DNA of 64,000 bases from Micromonospora pallida (GCF_900090325.1 NZ_FMHW01000002.1:3907001-3971000); one strand, 5' to 3'; counted from the first letter of the stretch, positions 28,930 through 37,605 are shown. Notes: generated from the letters alone by a model not told the origin. Made by a program: numbers and translations.

Positions 28930-30183
28930 TCACTCCATCGAGGGGGCGGTCGCGAACGAGGTCGCGGCGGCGGACCCGGCGTCGTCGGTCTCCGGGAACC
29001 ACGTCCGCGCGTGGGCCTGCCCGACCGCGTCGTACCCGTAGCGGGCCACCAGGACGGAGCGGGCGTGGGCCAGGTCCAGTCCCTGCGGGAACCGGTCGCG
29101 CAGCCGCCGGTAGCCGTCGACGATGGTGTCCGGGTCGTCGGTCACGTCGATCAGCCCGCCGACGGCATCCTCGATGCCGGCGAGCGTCTCCTCCGGGCCG
29201 CCGCACCGGGTCACCAGGACCGGGACACCCGCCGCGATGGCCTCCACCACCGTCATGCCGAAGGTCTCCAGCCGGCTCGGGTGGATCAGCAGATCGTGCT
29301 CGCGCATCAGCTCGAGCGCCTGGTCCGGCAGGACCGAGCCGGCGAAGCTCACCGCGTCCGTCAGGCCCAGCGCAGCGGCCCGCGAGGTGAGCTTCGACCG
29401 CAGCCGCCCGTCACCCACGAAGGTCAGGCTGAGCGACGGATCCTCCGCCCGGCACCGCGCGAAGGCCTCCAGCAGCAGGGCCACGCCCTTGCGCTCACTG
29501 AGCGAACCGACGTAGAGCCAGCGGCGCAGCGCGGTGACCGGCTGCTCGCGGGGAGCGGTGAACGAGATCGGATTGGGCATGAAGCCGATCTTGTGGGCGT
29601 GATGCGGAAACGCCTCGACCAGGACGGACCGCAGCACCTCGCCGACCGCGAAGAACCCGGTCGCCCGGCTGATCACCTCGTCGTACATGGCCCGGGAGTC
29701 CGGCTCGGCGAGCACGGTCGGCAGGAAGGTCGCGTGTTCGGTCACGTAGACCCGGGCGTCGGGGCGGGCGTTCTCGAGTGCCGTCCACCCGCCGCGCAGG
29801 CCGACGTGGGCATGCACCACCGGGGCGGCGATCGGCTTCCCGCGCAGCACGGTCCGCAACGCCTCGGCGTTCCGCCGGGCGAACTGGGCGAAGGACAAAC
29901 CGACCCGCATCGGCACGGGCACGTACCACAGTCCGGCTCCGGCGACCGTGCTGGTCTCGGTGACCGCCCGGGTGAGGAGCTTCCGGTGGGCCCGCATGAT
30001 TGCCTGGTCCTGCGACTCGGGAACCCGTGCGCCCCAGCCGTCGACGTGGTAGACGGTGGCGCGGTCCCAGGCCGACACGGTCGCCTCGACCATCGCCTGG
30101 ACGAAGGCACCGCCGAACGGCACCTGCCTGGTCGGGTACCAGGGCGTGACGATGGCCACGTCCCGGTCAGCGGGAACACCCAC
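28930..30183 (-). CDS. GT4 glycosyltransferase
   Basis: A 417-residue GT-B enzyme. It opens VAIVTPWYPTRQVPFGGAFV, like the central GT domain of the 730-residue protein. It continues with VVHAHVGLRGG, YVTEHATFLPT and the donor-domain signature LLIHPSRLETFGMTVVEAIA, which contains the E-x7-E motif of retaining GT4 enzymes. GTG 30183 has AAGGAG seven bases upstream. It overlaps or abuts the accessory gene at 28927 and follows GT4 paralogue 3 by 62 bp, so the three are probably co-transcribed. Donor and acceptor are unknown. Confidence 0.87.
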   Translation of the reverse strand: MGVPADRDVAIVTPWYPTRQVPFGGAFVQAMVEATVSAWDRATVYHVDGWGARVPESQDQAIMRAHRKLLTRAVTETSTVAGAGLWYVPVPMRVGLSFAQFARRNAEALRTVLRGKPIAAPVVHAHVGLRGGWTALENARPDARVYVTEHATFLPTVLAEPDSRAMYDEVISRATGFFAVGEVLRSVLVEAFPHHAHKIGFMPNPISFTAPREQPVTALRRWLYVGSLSERKGVALLLEAFARCRAEDPSLSLTFVGDGRLRSKLTSRAAALGLTDAVSFAGSVLPDQALELMREHDLLIHPSRLETFGMTVVEAIAAGVPVLVTRCGGPEETLAGIEDAVGGLIDVTDDPDTIVDGYRRLRDRFPQGLDLAHARSVLVARYGYDAVGQAHARTWFPETDDAGSAAATSFATAPSME

Positions 30184-30245
30184 CCGAACTCTCCTTCTCT
30201 GGATCGTCAGACCGGCCGGCGGTCACCGTCGTTGGCCCTGCCGGA

Positions 30246-31898
30246 TCAGGGCTGTGCGACCGGCACGACGATGCCGGGGCCAGCGGCCGGATCGGGCTGC
30301 CCGGAACCGGTGTCCACGGCCCGGTCGACGTCGTGCGGGGCGGGGGCCGCCGGGGCGTGGGGCAGCAGCCGGGCATACAACTGGTCCAGGGTCGCCGCCT
30401 GCGCCTCCCAGCTCCACTGCTCGAGCAGGCCCGGCCGGTCGTACGCGGCACGGTACTTGTCCGGATCGGCCAGCACCAACTTCGCGGCACGGAGGAAGTC
30501 GGCCAGGTCCTTCGCCCGGAAGACCTCGCCCTGGCCCGTCGACCGCACCATGTCGGCCATCGTCTTCACGTCGCTGACGATCAGCGGCAACCGGGCATGC
30601 GAGTACTCGAAGAACTTGTTGCTCAACGCGATCTCGTGGTTCGGCAGGTGGTGCAGCGGGCTCACCGCCGCGTCGGCGCTGGCCAGCACCCGGGACACCT
30701 GCCAGTGCGGCACGTACGGCAGCAGGTGGACCCGGTCGGCCACGCCGAGGGCGACCGCCTGCTCCCGGAGCTTTGCGGCGGCCCGGCTGACGATCCCGCT
30801 CGGCGCCACCGAGAGCATCGCCAGGTGCACGTCCGGCAGATGGGTAAGGGCCTCGACGACGAGGTCCACGCCGCGTACCACGGTGATCCCGCCCGAGTAG
30901 GCCAGCAGCGGGGTGTCGGGGCCGAGCCCGCACAGCGCCCGCAGATCCCGCACCGGAGTGTCGTCGTCGGCAGCCTCGGCCGTGGAGAGCACGGGGGAGT
31001 TCATCACGACGGTGGGCTTCTCGGCCAACCGGTGGTCGGTCCGCAGCAGGTCGGCCAGCGCGTCGGAGACGGTGACCACCGCGTCGGCCTGCCGGATGTA
31101 CTCGCGCTCGTAGGCGACCTGCGCCTCAAGCCAGCCGGGCGTCCGGGGCAGCAGGCCGGGCACGTACTCGTGGGCGTCGAAGACGAACCGTACGTCGCGG
31201 CCCCGGGCCCGCGCCCGGGCGGCTGCCCGCGCGCCGACGCCGACCATCTTGAAGTCGTGCGCGTGGATGATGTCGGGCTTCAGGTTGTCGATGACCTTGC
31301 CGAAGGCGAGTTCCCATTCCCACAGCGAGGGGTCCAGCCGGCGCCAGCTACGCGCGCCCATCGTCGCCGTCCAGTACCGGACGGTCATGCGGTTCAGCCA
31401 CTGATCGGGCTGGACGCGCGCCTCCCGCAGCTTCCGGGTCTGCCCGGCCCGGAAACGCACCCAGCGGCTGGCCAGCGCGAGCCCGGCCCGGGGGACGATC
31501 AGTCGCGGGAGGCCCCGACCGCCGGCCTTGCCGCGCTCGGCCCGCTGCTGGGCGATCCGGGCCACGATGTCGGCGCGCCAGGCCTTCATGAGTTGCTGCC
31601 GGCGGCCGACGTGCCGGCCGTCGGCGTAGGCGAACGGCCGGCGCAGCGAGCCGCCGCGCCGGAACGCGGGCTCCGCCAGCTGTTTGGCGACCGGGACGAG
31701 CCGCACCTCGGCGTCGCCGAGCCGCCACGACTCGACCTCCGAGTCACCCTTCATCCCGATCAGGATGACGTCCCAGCCGGCTTCCGCGGCCGAGCGGGCG
31801 GACTTCTGCACCCGGGAGTCACCGTGCACGCCGTTGTCGACCACCATGACGACCCGGCCCCGAGTGGGGCGCGCCGCGACAACGCCATTGAGATCCAT
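30246..31898 (-). CDS. GT4 glycosyltransferase, paralogue 3 of 3
   Basis: A 550-residue member of the tandem family: GRVVMVVDNGVHGDSRVQK, the basic helical insert (about 85-190), PDIIHAHDFKMVG, FVFDAHEYVPG and NHEIALSNKFFEYSHARLP. It is the most divergent of the three in the insert and in the position of ITVVRGVDLVVEAL. It is the first gene of the leftward glycosyltransferase operon; ATG 31898 has only a weak SD. The operon promoter would lie in the 400-bp divergent region shared with the epimerase gene. It likely builds part of the surface polymer repeat or linkage unit. Confidence 0.85.
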   Translation of the reverse strand: MDLNGVVAARPTRGRVVMVVDNGVHGDSRVQKSARSAAEAGWDVILIGMKGDSEVESWRLGDAEVRLVPVAKQLAEPAFRRGGSLRRPFAYADGRHVGRRQQLMKAWRADIVARIAQQRAERGKAGGRGLPRLIVPRAGLALASRWVRFRAGQTRKLREARVQPDQWLNRMTVRYWTATMGARSWRRLDPSLWEWELAFGKVIDNLKPDIIHAHDFKMVGVGARAAARARARGRDVRFVFDAHEYVPGLLPRTPGWLEAQVAYEREYIRQADAVVTVSDALADLLRTDHRLAEKPTVVMNSPVLSTAEAADDDTPVRDLRALCGLGPDTPLLAYSGGITVVRGVDLVVEALTHLPDVHLAMLSVAPSGIVSRAAAKLREQAVALGVADRVHLLPYVPHWQVSRVLASADAAVSPLHHLPNHEIALSNKFFEYSHARLPLIVSDVKTMADMVRSTGQGEVFRAKDLADFLRAAKLVLADPDKYRAAYDRPGLLEQWSWEAQAATLDQLYARLLPHAPAAPAPHDVDRAVDTGSGQPDPAAGPGIVVPVAQP

Positions 31899-32304
31899 AG
31901 TTACTGTCTCTACCTCTCCCCGCCGGCACCGGTCTCGCCGAGAACCCCGGCGAGTGTACGGCAACACATCGGCCGAACATGCCGCCCCGTATGTCGGCCG
32001 CTTCCGGCCGGCTCGCCGGTCCCGCCTCCCCGGGTCGACCAGGGACGATTCCCCGCAGGCGTGCGGGGCGGTCGGCCCGCCGGCGAGGCCCGGCCCCGCC
32101 GCGTACCCACAGGCCGCAACCGGACACACATGACGTATGGTGTGGGCACCAGGCGTGGCGGCTGGGGCGTCAATCTCATGCGATGCAAGGCCCCCTGGCG
32201 GAGATCCGCGGGCCCGCTGGCGGAGATCTGCAAGCTGGCGGAGATCTGCGGAGCCCCTGGCGGAGATCCCAGTCGTGACCCACCGACAATCCGGGAGACA
32301 GACC
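31899..32304. promoter_or_regulatory. Divergent regulatory region of the glycopolymer locus
   Basis: No gene is supported here. Leftward, TACACT (31958-31953 on the minus strand) is a possible -10 for the glycosyltransferase operon. Rightward, TATGGT at 32136-32141 is a possible -10 for the epimerase and lies inside an imperfect CACACAT/ATGGTGTG dyad (32125-32144). That start would give a leader of about 155 nt containing four direct repeats. -35 elements are not clear. Confidence 0.4.
32195..32268 (+). repeat. Four direct repeats in the epimerase leader
   Basis: CTGGCGGAGATC occurs exactly at 32195-32206, 32217-32228, 32235-32246 and 32257-32268, with start-to-start distances of 22, 18 and 22 bp. 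Each copy carries an SD-like GGAG. The array ends 36 bp before the GTG of the epimerase gene. Confidence 0.9.
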
Positions 32305-33408
32305 GTGAAGGTAGTCAGCGTCGTCGGCGCGCGTCCGCAGTTGGTCAAGCTCGCGCCGATCGCGGCAGCCTTCGCCCGTACCGATCACCAGCACGTGATC
32401 GTGCATACCGGGCAGCACTACGACGTCAACCTCTCCGATGTCTTCTTCTCCGGCCTGGGCATCCCCGATCCGGACGTCCACCTGGGCATCGGCTCCGGCA
32501 GCCACGGCGCGCAGACCGGGCGGATCCTCGAGGCCATCGACCCGGTACTGGCTCGGGAGTCCCCCGACTGGGTGCTGGTCTACGGTGACACCAACTCGAC
32601 CCTTGCCGGAGCCGTCTCGGCGGTGAAGCAGCACCTCAAGGTGGCACATCTGGAGGCGGGGCTGCGCTCGTTCAACCGCCGGATGCCGGAGGAGCACAAC
32701 CGGGTGCTCACCGACCACGCCGCCGACCTGCTGCTGGCCCCGACCGAGGAGGCGCTGCGGCACCTGGCCAACGAGGGTCTGGCCGAGCGGTCGGTCCTCA
32801 GCGGCGATGTCATGGTCGATGTCTGTCTGCGGGTCCGGGACAGCGTCCTCGCCGGCGAGCACCCCCAGCCGGTGCTGCCCGCCGGGGTCGACCCGAACGA
32901 GCCCTACCTGCTCGCCACCCTGCACCGCGCCGAGAACACCGACGACCCCGCGCGACTGGCGGCGCTGGTCGAGGCACTGGCCGGGCTGCCCGTCCCGGTC
33001 GCGCTGCTGGCCCACCCGCGACTGGTCGCCAAGGCACAGGAGCAGGGCCTGAAACTCGCCCAGGGCGCACTGCACGTGGGTGACCCGGTCGGGTACGCCG
33101 CGATGATCGCCGCCGTCCTCGGCTCGGTGGGCGTGGTGACCGACTCCGGCGGGTTGCAGAAGGAGGCGTACCTCCTGGCGCGTCCGTGCACCACGCTGCG
33201 GTCGGAGACCGAGTGGCTGGAGACCATGGCGGGCGACTGGAACCGGCTCGTGCCGGATCCCGCGCTGCTCGACGCGGACGAGTGGGTGCGCATCGCCACC
33301 CGGCCGTCCCCCGACGCGCCGCAGGGTGAGCCGTTCGGTGACGGACGGGCTGCCGATCGCGTGGTCGAGTTCCTCGCCGAGCGGGCTGGGCCGGCCGCGT
33401 CGGCATGA
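32305..33408 (+). CDS. UDP-N-acetylglucosamine 2-epimerase, non-hydrolysing (WecB/WbpI type)
   Basis: A 367-residue GT-B fold epimerase. Key segments are VVGARPQLVKLAPIA, YGDTNSTLAGA, HLEAGLRSFNRRMPEEHNR, TLHRAENTD and DSGGLQKEAYLL, which hold the catalytic acidic and His residues and the UDP-binding loop of WecB. It inverts C2 of a UDP-2-acetamido sugar through a 2-acetamidoglucal intermediate. In this locus it may act as WbpI, converting UDP-GlcNAc3NAcA to UDP-ManNAc3NAcA. GTG 32305 has GGGAG about eight bases upstream. It is divergent from the glycosyltransferase operon and follows an unusual repeat-bearing leader. Confidence 0.92.
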   Translation: MKVVSVVGARPQLVKLAPIAAAFARTDHQHVIVHTGQHYDVNLSDVFFSGLGIPDPDVHLGIGSGSHGAQTGRILEAIDPVLARESPDWVLVYGDTNSTLAGAVSAVKQHLKVAHLEAGLRSFNRRMPEEHNRVLTDHAADLLLAPTEEALRHLANEGLAERSVLSGDVMVDVCLRVRDSVLAGEHPQPVLPAGVDPNEPYLLATLHRAENTDDPARLAALVEALAGLPVPVALLAHPRLVAKAQEQGLKLAQGALHVGDPVGYAAMIAAVLGSVGVVTDSGGLQKEAYLLARPCTTLRSETEWLETMAGDWNRLVPDPALLDADEWVRIATRPSPDAPQGEPFGDGRAADRVVEFLAERAGPAASA

Positions 33409-33471
33409 CCGCCGGCGGGCGTTGCGGGCCGCCGCCCGTGTCACCACCTCACCCGGGCTCGACCGGCACGC

Positions 33472-34569
33472 TCAGGCGTCGAGGAACTCCTCGAAGACGC
33501 GGGCGGTACGCCGTCCGTCGTGGTACTCCCGGGCGTACTCCACCGACTCGGCGCCGATCCGGGCCGCCCGCCTCGGGTCGGCGACGAGCGCCGTCAGCTC
33601 GTCGCGCAGGGTCTGCGGGGTGGCGTTGACGATCGGCGGCGGTTCGTCCATGAGCGTGACCACCTCGTCGTGCAGGTAGGCGAGCACCGGCCGGCCGGCC
33701 GCCATCGCCTCGACCGCGAACGTGCCGTAACTGCCCAACGCGAACTGGTCGAGCACCACGTCGGCGCTCCGGACCAGATCACGCAGCTCGGTCCAGGGCA
33801 TCTTCTCGGCCAACCTCAGGTCGATCACACCTTCGTCGTGCAGGCTGGTCAGTACCGGCAGGATCTGCTCGGTGCCCTTCGTCCAGCGTTTCGACGGGGC
33901 GTGCAGCACCACCGGTCGTCGTCGCCGCAGTCCGGCGCGCCGACGCAGTACCGGTTCGTCGCTGTGCCAGGCCGACACGTTCACCACCACCGGTGCCCAC
34001 GTCGCGGACGGCAGGTCCAGCAGCAGGTCCGGGGTGGTGACGAAGACCGGCAACCCGCTCGTCTCGGCCACCCGGCGGTTACGTTCGGCGCGGGCGGTCA
34101 TCTTGTCCCGCACGTCGTCCGCCAGGGTGTGGAAGGGTGAGTGCGCGGTGCGCTCCCGGTGCCGTACCGGATGGCGCACCTCGCTGCCGTGTGCCAGCAG
34201 CGCGACCTTCACCCCGGCCTGCCGGAGCGCGGGCAGGTCCGCCCCGATGTGATGGCCGTTGAGCAGCCCGAACACGGGCAGGAACGCGTCGGCGACCAGA
34301 TGGGTGTAGCGCCCGATCACCCGCTGGAGCTGCTCGATCTGCAGGTCCAGGTCACCGAGCCGCTCCGGTTCGATGTGGATGTCGGTCGGGAAGGCGAAGC
34401 GGGCGCCCGTCCGCCGGGTCGTCACCTCGGCGGAGACATCGGCCCGGTGCCGGCAGATCGCCTCGGCGAAGGCCGCGGCCTGCCCGGCGTAGTTGGCCGG
34501 GCCGAGACCGAGCCGGATCGGGGTCTCGCCCAACGGCCGCCAGCCGGACGCCGGTGTCGTGGTCTCCAT
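33472..34569 (-). CDS. GT-B glycosyltransferase of the glycopolymer locus
   Basis: A 365-residue protein. The start RLGLGPANYAGQAAAFAEAI is typical of a GT-B acceptor domain that lacks a DXD motif. The region VVLHAPSKRWTKGTEQIL and the block VVLDQFALGSYGTFAVEAMA with a later PVLAYL form the nucleotide-sugar domain. It probably transfers a sugar on the cytoplasmic face to a lipid-linked intermediate. It is transcribed leftward, separated from the upstream WbpB/WbpE-like operon by a strong hairpin, so it may have its own promoter in the 110-bp gap. Substrates cannot be predicted. Confidence 0.7.
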   Translation of the reverse strand: METTTPASGWRPLGETPIRLGLGPANYAGQAAAFAEAICRHRADVSAEVTTRRTGARFAFPTDIHIEPERLGDLDLQIEQLQRVIGRYTHLVADAFLPVFGLLNGHHIGADLPALRQAGVKVALLAHGSEVRHPVRHRERTAHSPFHTLADDVRDKMTARAERNRRVAETSGLPVFVTTPDLLLDLPSATWAPVVVNVSAWHSDEPVLRRRAGLRRRRPVVLHAPSKRWTKGTEQILPVLTSLHDEGVIDLRLAEKMPWTELRDLVRSADVVLDQFALGSYGTFAVEAMAAGRPVLAYLHDEVVTLMDEPPPIVNATPQTLRDELTALVADPRRAARIGAESVEYAREYHDGRRTARVFEEFLDA

Positions 34570-34628
34570 CTGTGGCTGCCCTCCTCCAGGTGACGGACGT
34601 TGGGCGGGCCGCGCGTGCTCGGAGCGTT

Positions 34629-34673
34629 GCGTACCCGGTCACCGCCGGACGCGCCGACGGTGACCGGGTACGC
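34629..34673. terminator. Terminator hairpin
   Basis: Perfect 16-bp arms (GCGTACCCGGTCACCG at 34629-34644 and its complement at 34658-34673) enclose a 13-nt loop just after the Gfo/Idh stop codon on the minus strand. Confidence 0.75.
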
Positions 34674-34679
34674 GTTCCG

Positions 34680-35720
34680 TCAGGCGGGGACTTCCAGCCC
34701 CGTGGTGCTCCGGCCCGGCACCGTGACGGTGCTGCCGCCCGCCGCCGACTCGAGCAGTGCGGCGGCGACCTGGACCGTCCGGAGGCCCTGGCGCAACGTC
34801 ACGATGTCGCTTTCCTTGCCCTCGACCGCGTCGCGGAAACGCTCGTGCTCGACCAGAAGCGGCTCGCGCTTCGGGATCGCGTACCGGACCATGTCGCCCT
34901 CGGCCACCCCACGGAAGGCGCGCAGCGCCTCCCACTCGGTGTCGATCGCGGCGTTGGCGTAGAAGGTGAGGTCGGCGGTGAGGGTGTCGGCGACGAAGCA
35001 GCCCTTGTCGCCGGTGATGACGGTGGACCGCTCCTTGAGCGGGCTCAGCCAGTTGACCAGGTGGTTGACCATCGTGCCGTCGGCCAGCTGGCCGACCACG
35101 GCGACCATGTCCTCGTGCAGCCGGCCGCTACGGGAGACCGTCCGGGCCGCGACCGAGGAGTAGTCCTGGCCGGTCACCCAGGCGGTCAGGTCGATGTCGT
35201 GGGTGGCCAGGTCCATCACCACGCCGACATCGGCGATCCGGTGCGGGAACGGGCCCTGCCGTCGGGTGACGACCTGGAACACCTCGCCCAGTTCGCCGGC
35301 CTCCAACCGGATCCGGAGGTTCTGTAGGGCCGGGTTGTAGCGCTCGATGTGCCCGACGCCGGCCACCAGCCCGGCCGTCTCGAAGGCCTCGACCAGCCGG
35401 CTGGCCGCCTCGACGGACTGGGCAAGCGGCTTCTCGATCAGCGCGCAGACGCCGTTGCGGGCCAACTCCATGCCGACCTGCTCGTGCAGGGCGGTCGGGC
35501 AGGCGACCACGGCGTAGTCGAGACCGAGGGCAAGCAGGTCCTCCAGCGCCGGGAAGACCGGGGCGCGGAGCACGCCGTTCGGGTCGCCGGCGGGGTCGAC
35601 GATGCCGACCAGTTCGACGCCGTCCAGTCCGGAGAGGACCCGGCCGTGGTTGCGGCCCATCGCGCCGAGGCCGATCAGACCGGCCCGCAGCTTCCGTCCG
35701 CCGCTGGTTCGCTCGCTCAT
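34680..35720 (-). CDS. Gfo/Idh/MocA oxidoreductase (probable UDP-sugar 3-dehydrogenase)
   Basis: A 346-residue protein. The Rossmann start LRAGLIGLGAMGRNHGRVL binds NAD(P), EKPLAQS carries the conserved Lys of the EKP motif, and GVVMDLATHDIDL provides the H-D substrate pair. In the WbpA-B-D-E-I pathway a family member (WbpB/WlbA) oxidises C3 of the UDP-uronate to a ketone for transamination. The start overlaps the stop of the aminotransferase gene as ATGA, indicating coupled synthesis of the two consecutive enzymes. Substrate is inferred from context; Gfo/Idh enzymes are diverse. Confidence 0.8.
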   Translation of the reverse strand: MSERTSGGRKLRAGLIGLGAMGRNHGRVLSGLDGVELVGIVDPAGDPNGVLRAPVFPALEDLLALGLDYAVVACPTALHEQVGMELARNGVCALIEKPLAQSVEAASRLVEAFETAGLVAGVGHIERYNPALQNLRIRLEAGELGEVFQVVTRRQGPFPHRIADVGVVMDLATHDIDLTAWVTGQDYSSVAARTVSRSGRLHEDMVAVVGQLADGTMVNHLVNWLSPLKERSTVITGDKGCFVADTLTADLTFYANAAIDTEWEALRAFRGVAEGDMVRYAIPKREPLLVEHERFRDAVEGKESDIVTLRQGLRTVQVAAALLESAAGGSTVTVPGRSTTGLEVPA

Positions 35721-36826
35721 GCCGCACCCCCGGCGATGTTCGCGCCCTCGGCGATCCGCTCCAGGTCGGCCTGGCTCAGCGACGGGTGTACCGGCAGCGA
35801 GACGACCTCGGCGGCGGCCCGCTCGGTCTCCGGCAGGTGCCAGTCGCCCGGCTTACCCTCGGCGGTCAGGTACGGCTTGAGCCGGTGGATCGGGGTCGGG
35901 TAGTAGACGGCGTTGCCGATGCCCAGCTCGGTGAGGCGCTGCTGGGCGGCGTCCCGGTCACCGGTCACCCGGACCGTGTACTGGTGGTAGACGTGCCGCA
36001 CGTTGTCGGCGACCGGCGGGGTCACCATCGAGGTGATCTTGGAGTCGAGGAACTTGGCGTTGGCCCGCCGCTGCTCGGTCCAGTCGGCGAGCTGCCGGAG
36101 CTGCACCCGCCCGATGGCCGCGGCGACGTCGGTCATCCGCATGTTCGCGCCGACGATCTCGTTGGCGTACCGCTGCTCCATGCCCTGGTTGCGCAGCAGG
36201 CGCAGGGTTCGGGCCAGCTCGGCGTCGGCGGTGGTGACCATGCCGCCCTCGAGGGAGTGCATGTTCTTCGTCGGGTAGAAGCTGAAGCAGCCGGCGGTAC
36301 CGAAGGCGCCCACCGGGTGGCCGCCCAGCGCCGCGCCGTGGGCCTGGGCGGCGTCCTCGATCACGGCCAGCTTGTGCCGCTCGGCGATCTGCATGATCCG
36401 GTCCATCGCGGCGGGGTGCCCGTACAGATGCACGGGCATGATCGCGACGGTGCGCGAGGTGACCGCCGCGGCGACCGCCTCCGGGTCGACGCAGAAGCTG
36501 CCCGGCTCGATGTCGACGAAGACCGGCTCCGCGCCGACCAGCCGGATGCTGTTCGCGCTGGCAGCGAAGGAAAAGGAGGGGACGATGACCTCGTCACCGG
36601 GGCCGAAGCCGAGCGCCATCAGGGTGAGCTGGAGGGCCGACGTGCCGGAGTTCAGCGCGACGCAGTGCCGGCCGGCGACCAGCTCGGCGAACTCCTCCTC
36701 GAAGGCGGCCACCTCGGGCCCCTGCACCACGCGTCCGCTGCGCAGCACCCGCACCGCCGCGTCGATCTCGGCCTCACCGATCACCGGGCGGGCTGGTGGG
36801 ATGAATTCTGCGTTCAGCCCAGACAT
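35717..36826 (-). CDS. DegT/DnrJ/EryC1 PLP aminotransferase (WbpE-like)
   Basis: A 369-residue sugar aminotransferase. The PLP Lys is predicted at Lys187 in FYPTKNMHSLEGG; other markers are LNSGTSALQLTLMALG, IEDAAQAHGA and NMRMTDVAAAIGRVQL. Such enzymes use glutamate to convert a keto-sugar nucleotide to an amino sugar; here the 3-keto UDP-uronate made by the next gene is the likely substrate. AGGAGG six bases before ATG 36826 sets the start and excludes a 39-residue upstream extension. It is the first gene of a two-gene leftward operon. Confidence 0.88.
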   Translation of the reverse strand: MSGLNAEFIPPARPVIGEAEIDAAVRVLRSGRVVQGPEVAAFEEEFAELVAGRHCVALNSGTSALQLTLMALGFGPGDEVIVPSFSFAASANSIRLVGAEPVFVDIEPGSFCVDPEAVAAAVTSRTVAIMPVHLYGHPAAMDRIMQIAERHKLAVIEDAAQAHGAALGGHPVGAFGTAGCFSFYPTKNMHSLEGGMVTTADAELARTLRLLRNQGMEQRYANEIVGANMRMTDVAAAIGRVQLRQLADWTEQRRANAKFLDSKITSMVTPPVADNVRHVYHQYTVRVTGDRDAAQQRLTELGIGNAVYYPTPIHRLKPYLTAEGKPGDWHLPETERAAAEVVSLPVHPSLSQADLERIAEGANIAGGAA

Positions 36827-36908
36827 GGGCTTCCTCCTGTCGACGGGGGGATTCAGGTCGGATGCTAACGGGGTCACGCGGCAACCGGGACGAGAGGCAC
36901 GGGACAGG

Positions 36909-37577
36909 TCATGACCGGTCGGACTCGGCACTGGGGACGACACGGGACAAACCAGCGTCGACCCGGACGGCCGGTTGGCATGCTACCCGCAGCGCCGCGG
37001 CGACTGCGGTCGCCATCCGGGGTAGCTCCGCCAGGGACAACGGGGTACGGGAGACCGCCAGCCGCCAGTAGAGCGGCCCGACGATCAGGTCGACCGCGAT
37101 GTCGAGATCGGTGTCGGGGCTGAGTTCCCCCCGGTCGATCGCCCGGCCGAGCACCTGCCCGGCGATGTCCCGCTGGTTGGCGCGGAGCGCGGCTTGGAGG
37201 GTCTGTGCGATCTGGGGGTTGCGTGCGGCCTCCGCGAGCAGATCGGGGATGATCTGTGCGGCCAGCGGGTGCCGCAGCGCACGGGCCATGATCATGAAAA
37301 GCATCTCGAGATCGCCACGGAGGTCGCCGGTGTCGGGCAGGGGAAGGCTCTTGCCGGCCACCGCCGAGACGATCTCCAGCACGAGCTCCAGCTTGGAACT
37401 CCACCGCCGATAGATGGCCGTCTTACCGACTCCGGCCCGCCGGGCCACCGCCTCGATGGAGAGCCGGCCGTAGCCGACCGCCGCGAGTTCCTGCATCACG
37501 GCACGGCGGATCGCCGTGGTGATCTCACCACGCAGCACCGCCGCACCCGCCGGAGCACGCCTCTTCTCGGTCGTCAC
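36909..37577 (-). CDS. TetR-family transcriptional regulator
   Basis: A 222-residue regulator. The N-terminal HTH covers VMQELAAVGYGRLSIEAVARR and AGVGKTAIYRRWSSK; the C-terminal ligand domain is all-helical and of the TetR_C type seen with PLYWRLAVSR. GTG 37577 is favoured since the longer reading runs through the palindrome upstream. It is divergent from the TagGH-type exporter genes, and an 18-bp inverted repeat lies between them, so it probably represses itself and perhaps the exporter operon. The inducer is unknown. Confidence 0.9.
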   Translation of the reverse strand: MTTEKRRAPAGAAVLRGEITTAIRRAVMQELAAVGYGRLSIEAVARRAGVGKTAIYRRWSSKLELVLEIVSAVAGKSLPLPDTGDLRGDLEMLFMIMARALRHPLAAQIIPDLLAEAARNPQIAQTLQAALRANQRDIAGQVLGRAIDRGELSPDTDLDIAVDLIVGPLYWRLAVSRTPLSLAELPRMATAVAAALRVACQPAVRVDAGLSRVVPSAESDRS

Positions 37578-37587
37578 GTGGGACAAT

Positions 37588-37605
37588 GTACCGCAGGGAC
37601 GGTAC
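37588..37605. promoter_or_regulatory. Candidate TetR operator
   Basis: GTACCG and CGGTAC flank a 6-bp spacer, giving an 18-bp dyad 11 bp upstream of the TetR start and 126 bp before the exporter permease. Size and position fit a TetR-family binding site; binding is inferred. Confidence 0.5.
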
